A DNA stretch of 64,000 bases, taken from JADLGL01 sp963667605 (GTDB lineage: Bacteria > Pseudomonadota > Alphaproteobacteria > Rhizobiales > Kaistiaceae). The position numbers were made by a program, and so were the translations under genes. The DNA lies in contig CAXXUZ010000003.1 of the NCBI GenBank assembly GCA_963667605.2, positions 1,116,001 to 1,180,000 of the forward strand, given 5' to 3'. The notes below the pieces were generated by a model. That model was not told where the DNA came from. It was given only the letters and a program-made list of their open reading frames with translations, and searched no databases. This document shows positions 18,685 through 30,116 of this stretch, one piece after another. Every line of letters begins with the position of its first letter. Position 1 is the stretch's first letter.

Positions 18685-19803
18685 ATGCGAGCAACCCTCG
18701 AGCGTTCGAACCTCCTGAAAGCCCTCAATCACGTGCATCGCGTGGTTGAGCGGCGAAACACGATCCCAATTTTGACCAATGTGTTGCTTCGAGCGACCGA
18801 TTCTAGCCTGGCCTTAAAGGCCACAGATCTCGATCTTGAGATCCTGGAAACGGTCCCGGCTGAAATACCGCGGGAGGGCGTGACGACGGTCTCGGCGCAT
18901 CTTCTTTATGACATCGTCCGAAAACTGGTCGAGGGCGCCGAAGTTTCACTCGAAACCGACAGCGACGGCCGCTCGCTTTCCATCCGCTCCGGCCGCTCCA
19001 ATTTCTCCTTGCAGATGCTTCCCGATGCCGACTTTCCCGACCTTACCGTCGGCGAGTTCCCGGTTGCCTTCACTGTGGCCGGTACCGAGCTTCGCGGTCT
19101 CATCGACCGCACCCAATTCGCGATCTCTACCGAGGAAACACGCTACTACCTCAATGGCATCTATCTGCATCTGGTCACGGTCGGCGAAGCCAAGATGCTC
19201 CGGGCGGTTGCTACCGATGGCCATAGGCTCGCCCAAGCACAGATGCCGACTCCGGCGGGCCTTGACACGATGCCGGGGATCATCGTCCCACGTAAGACGG
19301 TCGGCGAATTGCAAAAGCTGTTGGAAGGCGTGGATGACGACGTCCGGGTCGAGGTCTCCGACAATAAGATTCGGGTTGCCATCGGCAATGTCGTCCTAAC
19401 GTCGAAATTGATCGACGGCACATTCCCCGATTATGTTCGGGTGATCCCGCAAGGCAATGACAAGCTGATGAAGGTCGACCGCAGCGACTTCGCCGACGCT
19501 GTCGACCGGGTATCGACCGTTGCCAGCGAACGCGGCCGGGCAGTTAAGTTGGCTCTCGGCGACGGGAAGCTAACCCTTTCGGTCAACAATCCGGACTCCG
19601 GCAGCGCCACCGAAGAACTTGGCGTCGATTATTCCGCTGACCCGATCGAGATCGGGTTCAATGCCAAATATTTATTGGATATCGGAGCGCAGCTTCGTTC
19701 CGGCACGGCCGTGTTCAAATTGGCCGATCCAGGATCGCCGACCCTGATTCAGGACGACGACGATCCCAATGCGTTGTTCGTGTTGATGCCGATGCGAGTT
19801 TGA
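18685..19803 (+). CDS. dnaN: DNA polymerase III sliding clamp (beta subunit)
   Basis: A 372-residue processivity clamp. The start MRATLERSNLLKALNHVHRV followed by VERRNTIPILTNVLLRA is typical of alphaproteobacterial DnaN, and ATG at 18685 fits the family; two upstream in-frame starts (18676 GTG, 18682 ATG) are less likely. Further landmarks are YYLNGIYLH, ATDGHRLAQA and the C-terminal ALFVLMPMRV, which forms part of the peptide-binding pocket. It lies between dnaA and recF. Confidence 0.97.
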   Translation: MRATLERSNLLKALNHVHRVVERRNTIPILTNVLLRATDSSLALKATDLDLEILETVPAEIPREGVTTVSAHLLYDIVRKLVEGAEVSLETDSDGRSLSIRSGRSNFSLQMLPDADFPDLTVGEFPVAFTVAGTELRGLIDRTQFAISTEETRYYLNGIYLHLVTVGEAKMLRAVATDGHRLAQAQMPTPAGLDTMPGIIVPRKTVGELQKLLEGVDDDVRVEVSDNKIRVAIGNVVLTSKLIDGTFPDYVRVIPQGNDKLMKVDRSDFADAVDRVSTVASERGRAVKLALGDGKLTLSVNNPDSGSATEELGVDYSADPIEIGFNAKYLLDIGAQLRSGTAVFKLADPGSPTLIQDDDDPNALFVLMPMRV

Positions 19804-19829
19804 GCGACTACCTTGCGGCCCCAAAAGCG

Positions 19830-19853
19830 AAGGGCCGCCTTGAGGCGGCCCTT
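19830..19853. terminator. Terminator-like hairpin after dnaN
   Basis: A perfect palindrome AAGGGCCGCC-TTGA-GGCGGCCCTT lies 27 bases after the dnaN stop. There is no T-run on the plus strand, so it may be a processing or attenuation hairpin rather than a strong terminator. The rest of the 250-base dnaN-recF gap shows nothing else clear. Confidence 0.55.
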
Positions 19854-20052
19854 CCATTGTCCGGCCGCGAATATGCGGCTCGACCGATAGCGCTTATTCC
19901 ACTAGATGCAGCGCCCCGAAGAGGCGAACGTCCTGGTCGAATTCGCCTGACGCGGCAGTAAACAATGAGACACTTGACCACCTCCTTTTGATTGTTTCTG
20001 GGAAGCTGAAATATGGCCAGTCTCGCCGATATGCGCAACCGCTCATCCCGAA

Positions 20053-21252
20053 ATGGCGCTCGTGCTCAATACGACTGATCATCCAAAAGGTCGCGAGCCG
20101 AGTTCGCCCGGCAAAATCTACCTATCGTCACTGAAGCTCACCAATTTTCGTAACTACGACGAATTGACCCTTCGACTCGATTCAAGGCCGGTGGTGCTGA
20201 CCGGACCCAATGGCGCCGGCAAGACCAATTTGCTCGAGGCTATCTCATTTCTGTCACCGGGCCGCGGTCTCCGGCGCGCGCGCCTGGCCGATCTCGGTCG
20301 GCGCGACGGCGACGGCAGTTGGGCGGTGGCGACGACGCTCGCCGGTCCCGACGGCGAGACTGATATCGGCACCGGCCTGGTCTTCGGCAATGACGGACCG
20401 GCGAGCCCTCGTGCCATCCGGATCAATCATGCACCGGCGCCCGGCAGTCGGACATTGCTCGATCATCTCCGAGTCGTTTGGTTGACCCCGGCGATGGATG
20501 GCCTGTTCACCGGGCCCGCCGCGGATCGTCGCCGGTTTCTCGATCGGCTGGTTCTGGCGATCGACCGGCGCCACGGCGAGCGGGTCGCCTCTTATGAGAA
20601 GGCGATGCGCGGCCGCAATCGCTTGCTTGAGGAGAATCACAGCGACGTGAAATGGCTCGACGCGATCGAGGCTCAGATGGCGGAGTTCGGCGTTGCCGTT
20701 GCCGCAGCGCGAAAGGAATGCATCGCATTATTGAGCAAGGCGATCAGCGCAACCAGCCATGACCAGACGTTCCCAGCCGCGCAATTTGGCATCGCCGGCA
20801 CCGTCGAGGAAGCGCTCGACACCGCCAGCGCCACCGAGGTCGAGGATCAACTCATTCGGGCGTTCTCCCTGGGACGCCCGGCAGATCGTGCAGCTAGACG
20901 AACATTGTCCGGAACGCATCTGTCGGACTTGAAGGTCACCCATGCGCCGAAGCAAACGCTAGCGGCCGAATGCTCGACTGGTGAGCAGAAGGCGCTGCTG
21001 GTCGGGATCATCCTCGCCCATGCTGGCTTGATCGCCCGAATGAACGGCGAAATGCCGCTTTTGCTGATGGACGAGATCGGGGCTCATCTCGATTCGACCA
21101 TACGGGCCGACCTTCTCGGGATTCTTCTCGGATTGGGTTTTCAGGTCTGGCTGACCGGCACCGAGCCGGGTCCGTTTTCGGTCCTCGGCGACGCCGCCCA
21201 GCACATCTGCGTCAGCGACGGCACAGTCAAGGTTGGCGCCACACTTGGCTGA
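20053..21252 (+). CDS. recF: DNA replication/repair protein RecF
   Basis: A 399-residue SMC-like ATPase that loads RecA at single-strand gaps with RecO and RecR. Visible are KLTNFRNYDELTLRLD, Walker A VVLTGPNGAGKTNLLEAIS, PGRGLRRARLADL, FTGPAADRRRFLDRLV, the ABC-type signature STGEQKALLVGIILAHAGL and Walker B LLLMDEIGAHLD. A 25-residue N-terminal extension precedes the usual start, so translation could begin later than 20053. It lies between dnaN and gyrB. Confidence 0.95.
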   Translation: MALVLNTTDHPKGREPSSPGKIYLSSLKLTNFRNYDELTLRLDSRPVVLTGPNGAGKTNLLEAISFLSPGRGLRRARLADLGRRDGDGSWAVATTLAGPDGETDIGTGLVFGNDGPASPRAIRINHAPAPGSRTLLDHLRVVWLTPAMDGLFTGPAADRRRFLDRLVLAIDRRHGERVASYEKAMRGRNRLLEENHSDVKWLDAIEAQMAEFGVAVAAARKECIALLSKAISATSHDQTFPAAQFGIAGTVEEALDTASATEVEDQLIRAFSLGRPADRAARRTLSGTHLSDLKVTHAPKQTLAAECSTGEQKALLVGIILAHAGLIARMNGEMPLLLMDEIGAHLDSTIRADLLGILLGLGFQVWLTGTEPGPFSVLGDAAQHICVSDGTVKVGATLG

Positions 21253-21447
21253 GTCGGAACCGTCCGATAAGCCATTCAAGCGGCAGGATTTTCGTGAGGA
21301 GAAAAAGGCATACAGGGGGCGAATTCGGACCCGATATACCTTATATTGAAAGGGTGATTCTCAGCCGCGGACAGAATGGCCGGATTTAGCCATTCTTCGA
21401 TTGTTTTCGACAACAGGCGGCGCCAGTTTTCAAACAGTGAAGCGTTT

Positions 21448-23884
<2,437 letters not shown>

Positions 23885-23970
23885 CGGAGCGTTTTCGAAT
23901 GTTTGCTTGCCAAGGACGACGATGTCTTGGCAATTGGCACTGAGGCAATGCAGAAATAAAGCGTCGGCGC

Positions 23971-25053
23971 GTGCGTTCATTCAATTATCAAGGCAGTCCC
24001 GCTCGTATTCTGTTCGGCTCCGGCGCGCTCGCCCAATTACCCGCCGAGCTCGACCTCCTCGGGCGGTCGCGCATATTGGTGGTTTCCACCGCTCAGCAGG
24101 CGGAGGATGCCGAGCGCATAACGGCGGAAATCAAATCGCATTCGATTGGTGCCTTCACCGACGCCGAGCTGCAGACCCCGGTTACCGTCACCCAGAAGGC
24201 GCTGTCGGTCATCAAGGACAGCGATGCCGACGGCGTTGTGGCGGTCGGTGGCGGATCGGCTATTGGTCTGGGCAAGGCGATTGTTTTGCGATCCGGTCTG
24301 CCGCTGATCGCGCTCCCGACGACCTATGCCGGGTCGGAGGTGACGCCGATGTTGAGCGAGACCGACAAGGGAGCCAAGCTGGTTCGGCGCGACCCCAATT
24401 TTGTTCCGGCAGTGGTGATCTACGATGTCGACCTAACGCTGGCGATGTCTATGAGTCTGACCGTCGCCAGCGCATTCAGCGCGCTGGCCCACGCCGCCGA
24501 GGCGCTTTATGCGCCCGGCGGCAATCCCGTCGTTGAATTATTCGCCGAGGCCGGAATCGCCGCCTTTGCGGGCGCGCTACCCGCACTTCACGATCGGCCG
24601 CACGATGTCGAGGCTCGCTCAAATGCCCTTTATGGGGCTTGGCTTTGCGGCACTTGTCTCGGTCAAGCGGAAACGGCGCTTCATCACAAGCTTTGTCACA
24701 CGCTCGGCGGGTTGTTCGACTTGCCTCATGCCGAGACCCACGCCGTTGTTCTGCCGCATGCCCTTCGCTTCAACGCGTCGGCTGCAACGTCGGCGATGGA
24801 GCGGATTGAACGGGCGCTCAACGTCGCCAATGCCGCGACCGGCGTCTACGATCTTGCCAGGCAACTCGGCGCTCCGACATCGCTGCGTGAACTTGGCATG
24901 CCGGAAAATGGAATCGACCGCGCGGTCGATCTGGCGACGAAGGATCCCTATCCAAATCCCCGCCAGCTTACCAAGGACGGGATCCGCGGCGTCATTAGAG
25001 CGGCCTGGGAAGGCGCACGGCCTGGCGGCGCGGCTGTCGATTCGACGAGGTAG
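23971..25053 (+). CDS. Maleylacetate reductase (iron-containing alcohol dehydrogenase family)
   Basis: A 360-residue group III alcohol-dehydrogenase-like protein. It should reduce maleylacetate to 3-oxoadipate at the end of hydroxyquinol/chlorocatechol breakdown. The N-terminus RILFGSGALAQLPAELD, the dinucleotide motif DGVVAVGGGSAIGLGKAI, PLIALPTTYAGSEVTPMLSE and the metal/active-site histidines in ALHHKLCHTLGGLFDLPHAETHAV support this. The start is GTG at 23971. No other ring-cleavage gene is adjacent; the beta-ketoadipate-type lactonase-like gene at 30117 is 5 kb away, and any link is inference. Confidence 0.85.
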   Translation: MRSFNYQGSPARILFGSGALAQLPAELDLLGRSRILVVSTAQQAEDAERITAEIKSHSIGAFTDAELQTPVTVTQKALSVIKDSDADGVVAVGGGSAIGLGKAIVLRSGLPLIALPTTYAGSEVTPMLSETDKGAKLVRRDPNFVPAVVIYDVDLTLAMSMSLTVASAFSALAHAAEALYAPGGNPVVELFAEAGIAAFAGALPALHDRPHDVEARSNALYGAWLCGTCLGQAETALHHKLCHTLGGLFDLPHAETHAVVLPHALRFNASAATSAMERIERALNVANAATGVYDLARQLGAPTSLRELGMPENGIDRAVDLATKDPYPNPRQLTKDGIRGVIRAAWEGARPGGAAVDSTR

Positions 25054-25165
25054 CCGAACACAGTCGAACTGGCCTGCTGCCGCGGCGGCGGAGCGAGGCC
25101 TTCCGCACCGTCGGCAGGAAAGCTAAGCTCGCCTCAATCTCGCAACGCGTGAATGGATCGGGACG

Positions 25166-25525
25166 ATGGCCGGTCGGGACGAAATCATCGCCACACTGGC
25201 ACAGTTCTCATTATTCGCCGATCTCAGCGGTCCCCAGTTGGAGGCAGTGGTCGGCCAGCTCGACGAAGCCTGGTTCGCCAACGGAACACGTATTCTCCGT
25301 CAGGGGTTGACCGGATCCGGCCTGTATTTCGTGCTCGACGGCGCCTGTGGCGTCGAGGTCGACGGCGAGGAACGCGCCCGGTTAAGCCGGGGCGAATTTT
25401 TCGGGGAGGTATCGGTGCTTCTCGGCAGCCCGCCCACGGCCGATATCATTGCCTTGGCCGAAACGCGCTGCATGGTCCTGGCAGCCCCTGGGGTCGAGGA
25501 TTTCCTCACCGCCATCCAAGGCTGA
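25166..25525 (+). CDS. Small cyclic-nucleotide-binding-domain protein
   Basis: A 119-residue protein that is almost entirely one cNMP-binding (CAP_ED) domain: LAQFSLFADLSGPQLEAVVGQL, ILRQGLTGSGLYFVLDGACGVEV, LSRGEFFGEVSVLLGSPPTADIIALAETRCMVL. The phosphate-binding cassette region GEFFGEVSVLLGSPPTADI has the Gly-Glu but a Pro-Thr where CAP has Arg-Ser/Thr, so cAMP binding is uncertain. There is no DNA-binding domain. It is followed 70 bases later by a flavoprotein on the same strand, an arrangement suggesting a split or paired sensor-oxidoreductase. Confidence 0.8.
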   Translation: MAGRDEIIATLAQFSLFADLSGPQLEAVVGQLDEAWFANGTRILRQGLTGSGLYFVLDGACGVEVDGEERARLSRGEFFGEVSVLLGSPPTADIIALAETRCMVLAAPGVEDFLTAIQG

Positions 25526-25595
25526 TGTACCGAATGCTACAAGTCCAGGCGCGGCGCCTCCGGGCTGCCAATAACTGGCGTAACTGATCGCATCG

Positions 25596-27104
25596 ATGGC
25601 CGACGATCAACGCCCGTTTCCGCCCGGCACCTACCCGATTGTTGTCGTCGGCAGCGGGCCTGGGGGGCTGCAGCTCTCCTATTATCTGAACCGGCTCCGC
25701 ATCAATCATGCCGTCCTGTCGGCCGACGATTCACCGGGCGGGATGTTCCTCAAATGGCCGTTGTTTCAGCGGCTGCTGTCCTGGACCAAACCATACGCAC
25801 CGGACGGGCCCGGTTCACGCCGCTTCGAGCGGGTTGATTGGAACAGTTTGCTGGCCGAGGACCCTGAGCTGCAATCTTTGCAGGCCAAGCACATGGACGG
25901 GACTTCCTATTTCCCGTCGCGGGCTGAGATGGAGGCCAATCTTACCGATTTTGCCGACAAGGCTGGTATCAGCGTTCGCTACGGATGTCGTTGGGAGTCG
26001 ACTGCACGGGTCGATGATGGCAGCGAGGATCGGTTCGTCCTCACCACTTCAGACGGCGACTATCGTTGCCGGATTGTTGTTTTCGCGGTCGGCGTCGCCG
26101 AGCCTTGGAATCCCAATATCCCCGGCGTCGAGCATGCCCACCACTACGCCGATGTCGGTCCCCCCGAAGGCTATGCCGGCCGACGGGTCTTCGTCATCGG
26201 CAAGCGAAATTCCGGCTTTGAACTCGCCTCGGGCATGCTGCCCTGGGCGCGGACGATTACGCTGGCATCACCCTCGCCGCCGAAAATCTCGGTGGTCACA
26301 AAATCGCTGGTCGGCGTTCGGGCGCGTTACGTCCAGCCATTTGAGGACAGCGATATCGGCGGCGGCTGCGCCATTGTCAACGCGGCGATCGAAGAAATCG
26401 CTCCCTCCGGCGAGGGCCTGCGGGTCACGTTCAAGCAGACAGCCGACGGCCAGATCATGCATGTCACCGCCGATGATGTGATCAACGCCACCGGCTTTGT
26501 GACGCCGTTGCGTGATCTTCCCGCGCTCGGCGTTGCAACCTTCGGCCAGAACAAGCTCCCGGCTCAGACCGATTGGTGGGAAAGCGCCACCGTTCCCGGC
26601 ATTTACTTCGCCGGCACTATCACCCAAGCCGTACCTGGCCTTGGCAAATACGGCATTCCGCCGAATTCCGCCGCGGTTCTCGGGCTGCGCTACAATGCCG
26701 GCATTCTCGCCCGCCACATCGCCGAGACCGAGTTTGGCCACGTTCCGGCGACAAAGGCGGTCTCCTCCGACGATCTGGCGGCGATGCTGCTCGATGTGGC
26801 CGACCAGAGCCCGGCGCTTTGGCACCAGCGCGGATACCTTGCTCATAGCGTGGTTGCGTCACCCGATTCCGGCTTCAACGATCTCGGTGTCTGTCCGCTG
26901 ACCGCCTTCCTTGACGGCGGCGGCGAGGATGGCGTGGCTCTGACCATGGAGGCAGACGGTTCCGGCGCGATCTATCCGGTGGTCTATGTACGCAAGCGCG
27001 GTTCGGCCAGCGAACATCAATTGCCACCGGTGGGACTCGCCGAATACGTCACGGCCGAGCATTCGCGCGCGCTGAAATCCGCACTCGACGTTCTGAGCAC
27101 CTGA
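25596..27104 (+). CDS. FAD-dependent oxidoreductase (flavin monooxygenase/thioredoxin reductase-like)
   Basis: A 502-residue two-dinucleotide-binding flavoprotein. The FAD motif is VVVGSGPGGLQLSYYLNRL near the N-terminus. The NAD(P)H motif is VFVIGKRNSGFELASGM around residue 200. FAGTITQAVPGLGKYGIPPN near residue 335 resembles the C-terminal FAD-contact region. A C-terminal segment of about 120 residues beyond the usual fold contains VYVRKRGSASEHQLPP. It resembles flavin-containing monooxygenases and ferredoxin/thioredoxin-reductase-like proteins, so the substrate is open. It sits just downstream of the small cNMP-binding protein, with which it is likely co-expressed. Confidence 0.75.
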   Translation: MADDQRPFPPGTYPIVVVGSGPGGLQLSYYLNRLRINHAVLSADDSPGGMFLKWPLFQRLLSWTKPYAPDGPGSRRFERVDWNSLLAEDPELQSLQAKHMDGTSYFPSRAEMEANLTDFADKAGISVRYGCRWESTARVDDGSEDRFVLTTSDGDYRCRIVVFAVGVAEPWNPNIPGVEHAHHYADVGPPEGYAGRRVFVIGKRNSGFELASGMLPWARTITLASPSPPKISVVTKSLVGVRARYVQPFEDSDIGGGCAIVNAAIEEIAPSGEGLRVTFKQTADGQIMHVTADDVINATGFVTPLRDLPALGVATFGQNKLPAQTDWWESATVPGIYFAGTITQAVPGLGKYGIPPNSAAVLGLRYNAGILARHIAETEFGHVPATKAVSSDDLAAMLLDVADQSPALWHQRGYLAHSVVASPDSGFNDLGVCPLTAFLDGGGEDGVALTMEADGSGAIYPVVYVRKRGSASEHQLPPVGLAEYVTAEHSRALKSALDVLST

Positions 27105-27122
27105 ACGCAGCCCCTCGATCGC

Positions 27123-27527
27123 CTAGGCGCTTTCCAATCCGAAGGCGGCAACGACACTGGGTTGAATGGCCTTGGCATGAATTGTCAGCAGCACCAGCCG
27201 GGCATCAAGGCTGTCGGGGGCATCAAGCGCCGCCTCGATTCGCTGCTCGACCGCTTGAGCGAGGTCGTCATCATTGGTGGCCGCGAAGCCATCTGCACCG
27301 ACGGCACAATAGCCGATCAGTTCGGCGGCCCGGCGATAGGCTTCAGATTCCGGCTCGGCGTCACCATGATCTTCTTTCAGCAGCCGAGCGACCGTCAGTT
27401 TGATCGCCTCCGACACCAGCCGCGGATGCACATCCACCGCCCGCAAAGCCTCGTCGAGCTGCCGCAGATCGGAGGAGCGGCCGAACCGGCCGAGAAAGCC
27501 CAGTGATGATCCGCGCGCGAATCTCAT
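27123..27527 (-). CDS. Conserved hypothetical protein
   Basis: A 134-residue mainly helical acidic protein (e.g. DLRQLDEALRAVDVHPRLVSEA, ESEAYRRAAELIGYCAVG, QAVEQRIEAALDAPDSLDARLV). I do not recognise a domain. No signal peptide or membrane span is visible. Its start overlaps the stop of the upstream gene on the same strand by four bases (ATGA), good evidence that both are real and translationally coupled. It is convergent with the flavoprotein gene. Confidence 0.6.
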   Translation of the reverse strand: MRFARGSSLGFLGRFGRSSDLRQLDEALRAVDVHPRLVSEAIKLTVARLLKEDHGDAEPESEAYRRAAELIGYCAVGADGFAATNDDDLAQAVEQRIEAALDAPDSLDARLVLLTIHAKAIQPSVVAAFGLESA

Positions 27528-27814
27528 CGTGAGGTTTGGGACAGATAGCGCGGTAATTGCCGCTCGAATTCCGGGAAATAGCGGGCAATCACGGTGAGGT
27601 CGAAACGCCTCAGGATCGACTCCTTCGACTCACGATCCAGGAGGAAGCGGAAAGCGGCCTCGATCAATTGCGTCGGTGACTGTCCGCTTGCGGTCAATCG
27701 CGCAAGATCGGCGGCGCTAACGGTAACCTCATGGCGGCTCTCGCCAGCGCCTTCTGCGACAGTCACGTCGAACCGAAGCGGGTTTCCGCCCTCAAGCTGC
27801 GCTATCTTGATCAC
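27524..27814 (-). CDS. Conserved hypothetical protein
   Basis: A 96-residue protein starting MIKIAQLEGGNPLRFDVTVA. The N-terminal half looks like two beta strands and a turn, and the rest is helical (ADLARLTASGQSPTQLIEAAFRFLLDRE, ILRRFDLTVIARYFPEFERQL). No domain is recognised. It is coupled by a four-base overlap to the next gene downstream. At its 5' end it overlaps the last 23 bases of the broken EAL gene on the same strand. Confidence 0.6.
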   Translation of the reverse strand: MIKIAQLEGGNPLRFDVTVAEGAGESRHEVTVSAADLARLTASGQSPTQLIEAAFRFLLDRESKESILRRFDLTVIARYFPEFERQLPRYLSQTSR

Positions 27815-28420
27815 GCACTTGCCTTTCGGACAGGCTCTCTTTGATTTCCGGCCAGCCGAACCGCACCAGCATAGATGCCACTTCGGAGGCCGGTTTGGCT
27901 GGGCTGAAGAGGAATCCCTGAAACTTCACTATATCCGACTTCCTTCAGCAGATCGAGTTGCTTGGTGGTCTCGACGTCCTCGGCGGTCGTAGCCGTTCGC
28001 AGACCTTTGCCGAGCCCGGCAATTGCTCTGACGATGGCCATGCCGTCTTCGGCTTCGATCAGGCTGTGAACGAAGGACCTATCGGATCTTGATCTTGTCG
28101 AACGGGAACGACCGCAGATATCTCAGAGACGAGTATCCGGTTCCGAAATCGTCCATCGAGATTTGGGCCCCCAGCTCCCGAATTTGATGCAGGACCGCCA
28201 CGGTTGCGCGATCCTCCTGGAGGAAGACCGACTCTGTGATTTCAAGGTCCAGCCGCAAGGGATGAAGGCCCGACGCCGAGAGGGCCCCCATGACCGTGTC
28301 GATCAGGCCGCGGTGTTTGACTTGAACGGGTGAAAGATTGACGGCGCCCCTGATCCCGGCCGGCCAGGTGGCGGCGGCGGTGGTACAGCTCATGGAAGGG
28401 CTATGGTATGTCAACCACCA
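27792..28420 (-). pseudogene. EAL-domain (c-di-GMP phosphodiesterase) remnant
   Basis: A fragment of an EAL domain whose N-terminal part, including the EAL motif itself, is missing. Readable pieces are WPAGIRGAVNLSPVQVK, LDLEITESVFLQ, ISMDDFGTGYSSLRYLRSFPFDKIKI, then after a one-base insertion near 28079 SFVHSLIEAEDGMAIVRAIAGL, and after a second insertion near 27927 QGFLFSPAKPASEVASML. The DDFGTGYSS catalytic loop is intact, but the frame is broken twice. It is probably the tail of a former GGDEF-EAL protein and should be inactive. Confidence 0.82.
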
Positions 28421-28542
28421 CACCATGCCGCATCCTAGTGGGGAACTTCGAGGTCAGCTAATCCCGCCCCAGTGGGCGCCTCCAAAGCTTTCGGTCTGGA
28501 TCGCCGCGCCACCTTCGCTCCACAACCTCAGGATTATTATCC

Positions 28543-28833
28543 ATGTGCCGCAATATCCGAACGCTATTTAATTTCGATCCTCCAGCGACCGAGGAAGAGA
28601 TCAGGGCCTCTTCTCTCCAATTCGTCAGGAAGCTGACTGGTTTCACCAAACCATCAAAGGCAAACGAGGCCGCTTTCAATCGCTCCGTCGATGAAGTCGC
28701 GGCATTGTCGCGTGGGCTTCTGGCGTCGCTGGTGACCAACGCCCCGGCGCGCGACCGTGAGCAGGAAGCGATCAAGGCGCGCGCTCGGTCGGCCGCGAGA
28801 TTCGGGCCGCGCCAGGCTACTTCGGTTGGCTAA
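28543..28833 (+). CDS. DUF2277 family protein
   Basis: A 96-residue protein matching DUF2277: MCRNIRTLFNFDPPATEEEI, ASSLQFVRKLTGFTKPSKAN and FNRSVDEVAALSRGLLASL are the conserved stretches. It is small, cytoplasmic and helical, with an N-terminal MCRNI start shared by the family. Function unknown. It stands alone, divergent from the EAL remnant. Confidence 0.85.
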   Translation: MCRNIRTLFNFDPPATEEEIRASSLQFVRKLTGFTKPSKANEAAFNRSVDEVAALSRGLLASLVTNAPARDREQEAIKARARSAARFGPRQATSVG

Positions 28834-28933
28834 CCACGACGCGGTCGGCTTATTTCGGCGATCTCTAGGTTCGCACCAGGTACGCACGAGGTACGCAGCA
28901 ACTCCGGCATCGTGACGAGCCGGGATTGGCGCG

Positions 28934-29959
28934 CTACATCGCCAGCGGCCTGCACCCGTTGACATAGGCCGGCATCCGGTGGAGCGGCTGCAAATATTCC
29001 GCGCTGCAATAGCCATCCGCACGGCCATCCTCATTGGTATCGATTAATGCCCAGCCGGCCTCGATCCCAAGCACATGCACCGTCTGGGCGATGCACAAAT
29101 GCGCGATAACATTTCCGCCCGGTCGATCACGAACATTGAGCTCGGTGGCGGATACGAACATCCGCCGATCATACCTGAACTGGAGTTTGGCCCGATCATA
29201 ACTGACGCGCGTGCCATACCGGTCGAAGGCACCGATCGAATCGAAGCGCGGATTGAGGATGTTAGTGTCAATCGGCACGCCGCCGGCGCTCATGATCGGG
29301 CTGTCCTCGATCTGCGTCTTGTTTTGATAGAGATGCCAGCGCTGGGAGTTAATGAACTGCCGGGTCCCGCCCCAAGCTGGCGCTTCGGCAACCCATGACA
29401 TTGTCGCCACGCCGGCATTGATCGCGGCCAAGCAATGAGCGCCCGACCCATAGCAGCCGATTTCGTATCGGCCGCCGATCACCCGCCGCACAGCCGTCAG
29501 ATAATCGATCACGGCTGCGTCGCTATGAGTATCGCTGTCGACGCCGAAGAAAATCGCCGTCCCCTGCGGCTGCCGAATCTCAGCCGCTCTGACAAGACAG
29601 AAATTAGCGTCCTCGATGCCCGAGGCCGCCGTGAAGCGATTGGTGAGATAGGCCTTGTGTTGATAGACGATGCACAGCGACAGCCCATGATCGAAGATCA
29701 TGTCCCGCTCGCGCAGGGTTATGTTCTTGCCCGGTATGTTGTTTTCCTGTGCGTAGTAGCGAAGGATGGTGCGCACTCCATTCCCCGCCAGCGGGTGGAG
29801 GAAGGCTTCATGAGTGCCATGTCCGGTATCGACGATCTGGATGTTGCTGTCGTTATAGGCGGCTCCCGCCTGGCTTGGCCAGCGCGCAAAGGCCGAGGCG
29901 GACACCATTGCCGCACCGCCGAATTTCAAAAAGCCGCGTCGATTGATAGTCGGCGTCAT
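28934..29959 (-). CDS. Exported DUF1906 glycoside-hydrolase-like protein with SH3-like tail
   Basis: A 341-residue protein. The N-terminus NRRGFLKFGGAAMVSASAFARW is a twin-arginine type signal, so export through Tat is likely. The middle (about residues 35-235) resembles DUF1906/Rv2525c-like TIM-barrel domains (IVDTGHGTHEAF, GVRTILRYYAQ, GTAIFFGVDSDTHSDAAVIDYL, YEIGCYGSG). An SH3-type bacterial domain follows near residues 265-325 (ELNVRDRPGGNVIAHLC, GWALIDTNEDGRADGYCSAEYL). This suggests action on, or binding to, the cell wall; catalytic activity is not proven for the family. Confidence 0.72.
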   Translation of the reverse strand: MTPTINRRGFLKFGGAAMVSASAFARWPSQAGAAYNDSNIQIVDTGHGTHEAFLHPLAGNGVRTILRYYAQENNIPGKNITLRERDMIFDHGLSLCIVYQHKAYLTNRFTAASGIEDANFCLVRAAEIRQPQGTAIFFGVDSDTHSDAAVIDYLTAVRRVIGGRYEIGCYGSGAHCLAAINAGVATMSWVAEAPAWGGTRQFINSQRWHLYQNKTQIEDSPIMSAGGVPIDTNILNPRFDSIGAFDRYGTRVSYDRAKLQFRYDRRMFVSATELNVRDRPGGNVIAHLCIAQTVHVLGIEAGWALIDTNEDGRADGYCSAEYLQPLHRMPAYVNGCRPLAM

Positions 29960-30116
29960 CTGCTCAGTTCGTGCTGTCGTATCGCCAAGCTCGGAATGGC
30001 GCGGCGCAGGACTGGGCCGATGCCATAAGCGAACAATTCAGGCTTCGAATGATTGTGTTGAGTCAAATTCGAAAACGGACCGTTAAGAGTTTCGCCTTCA
30101 CCACTCATTCTGGATC

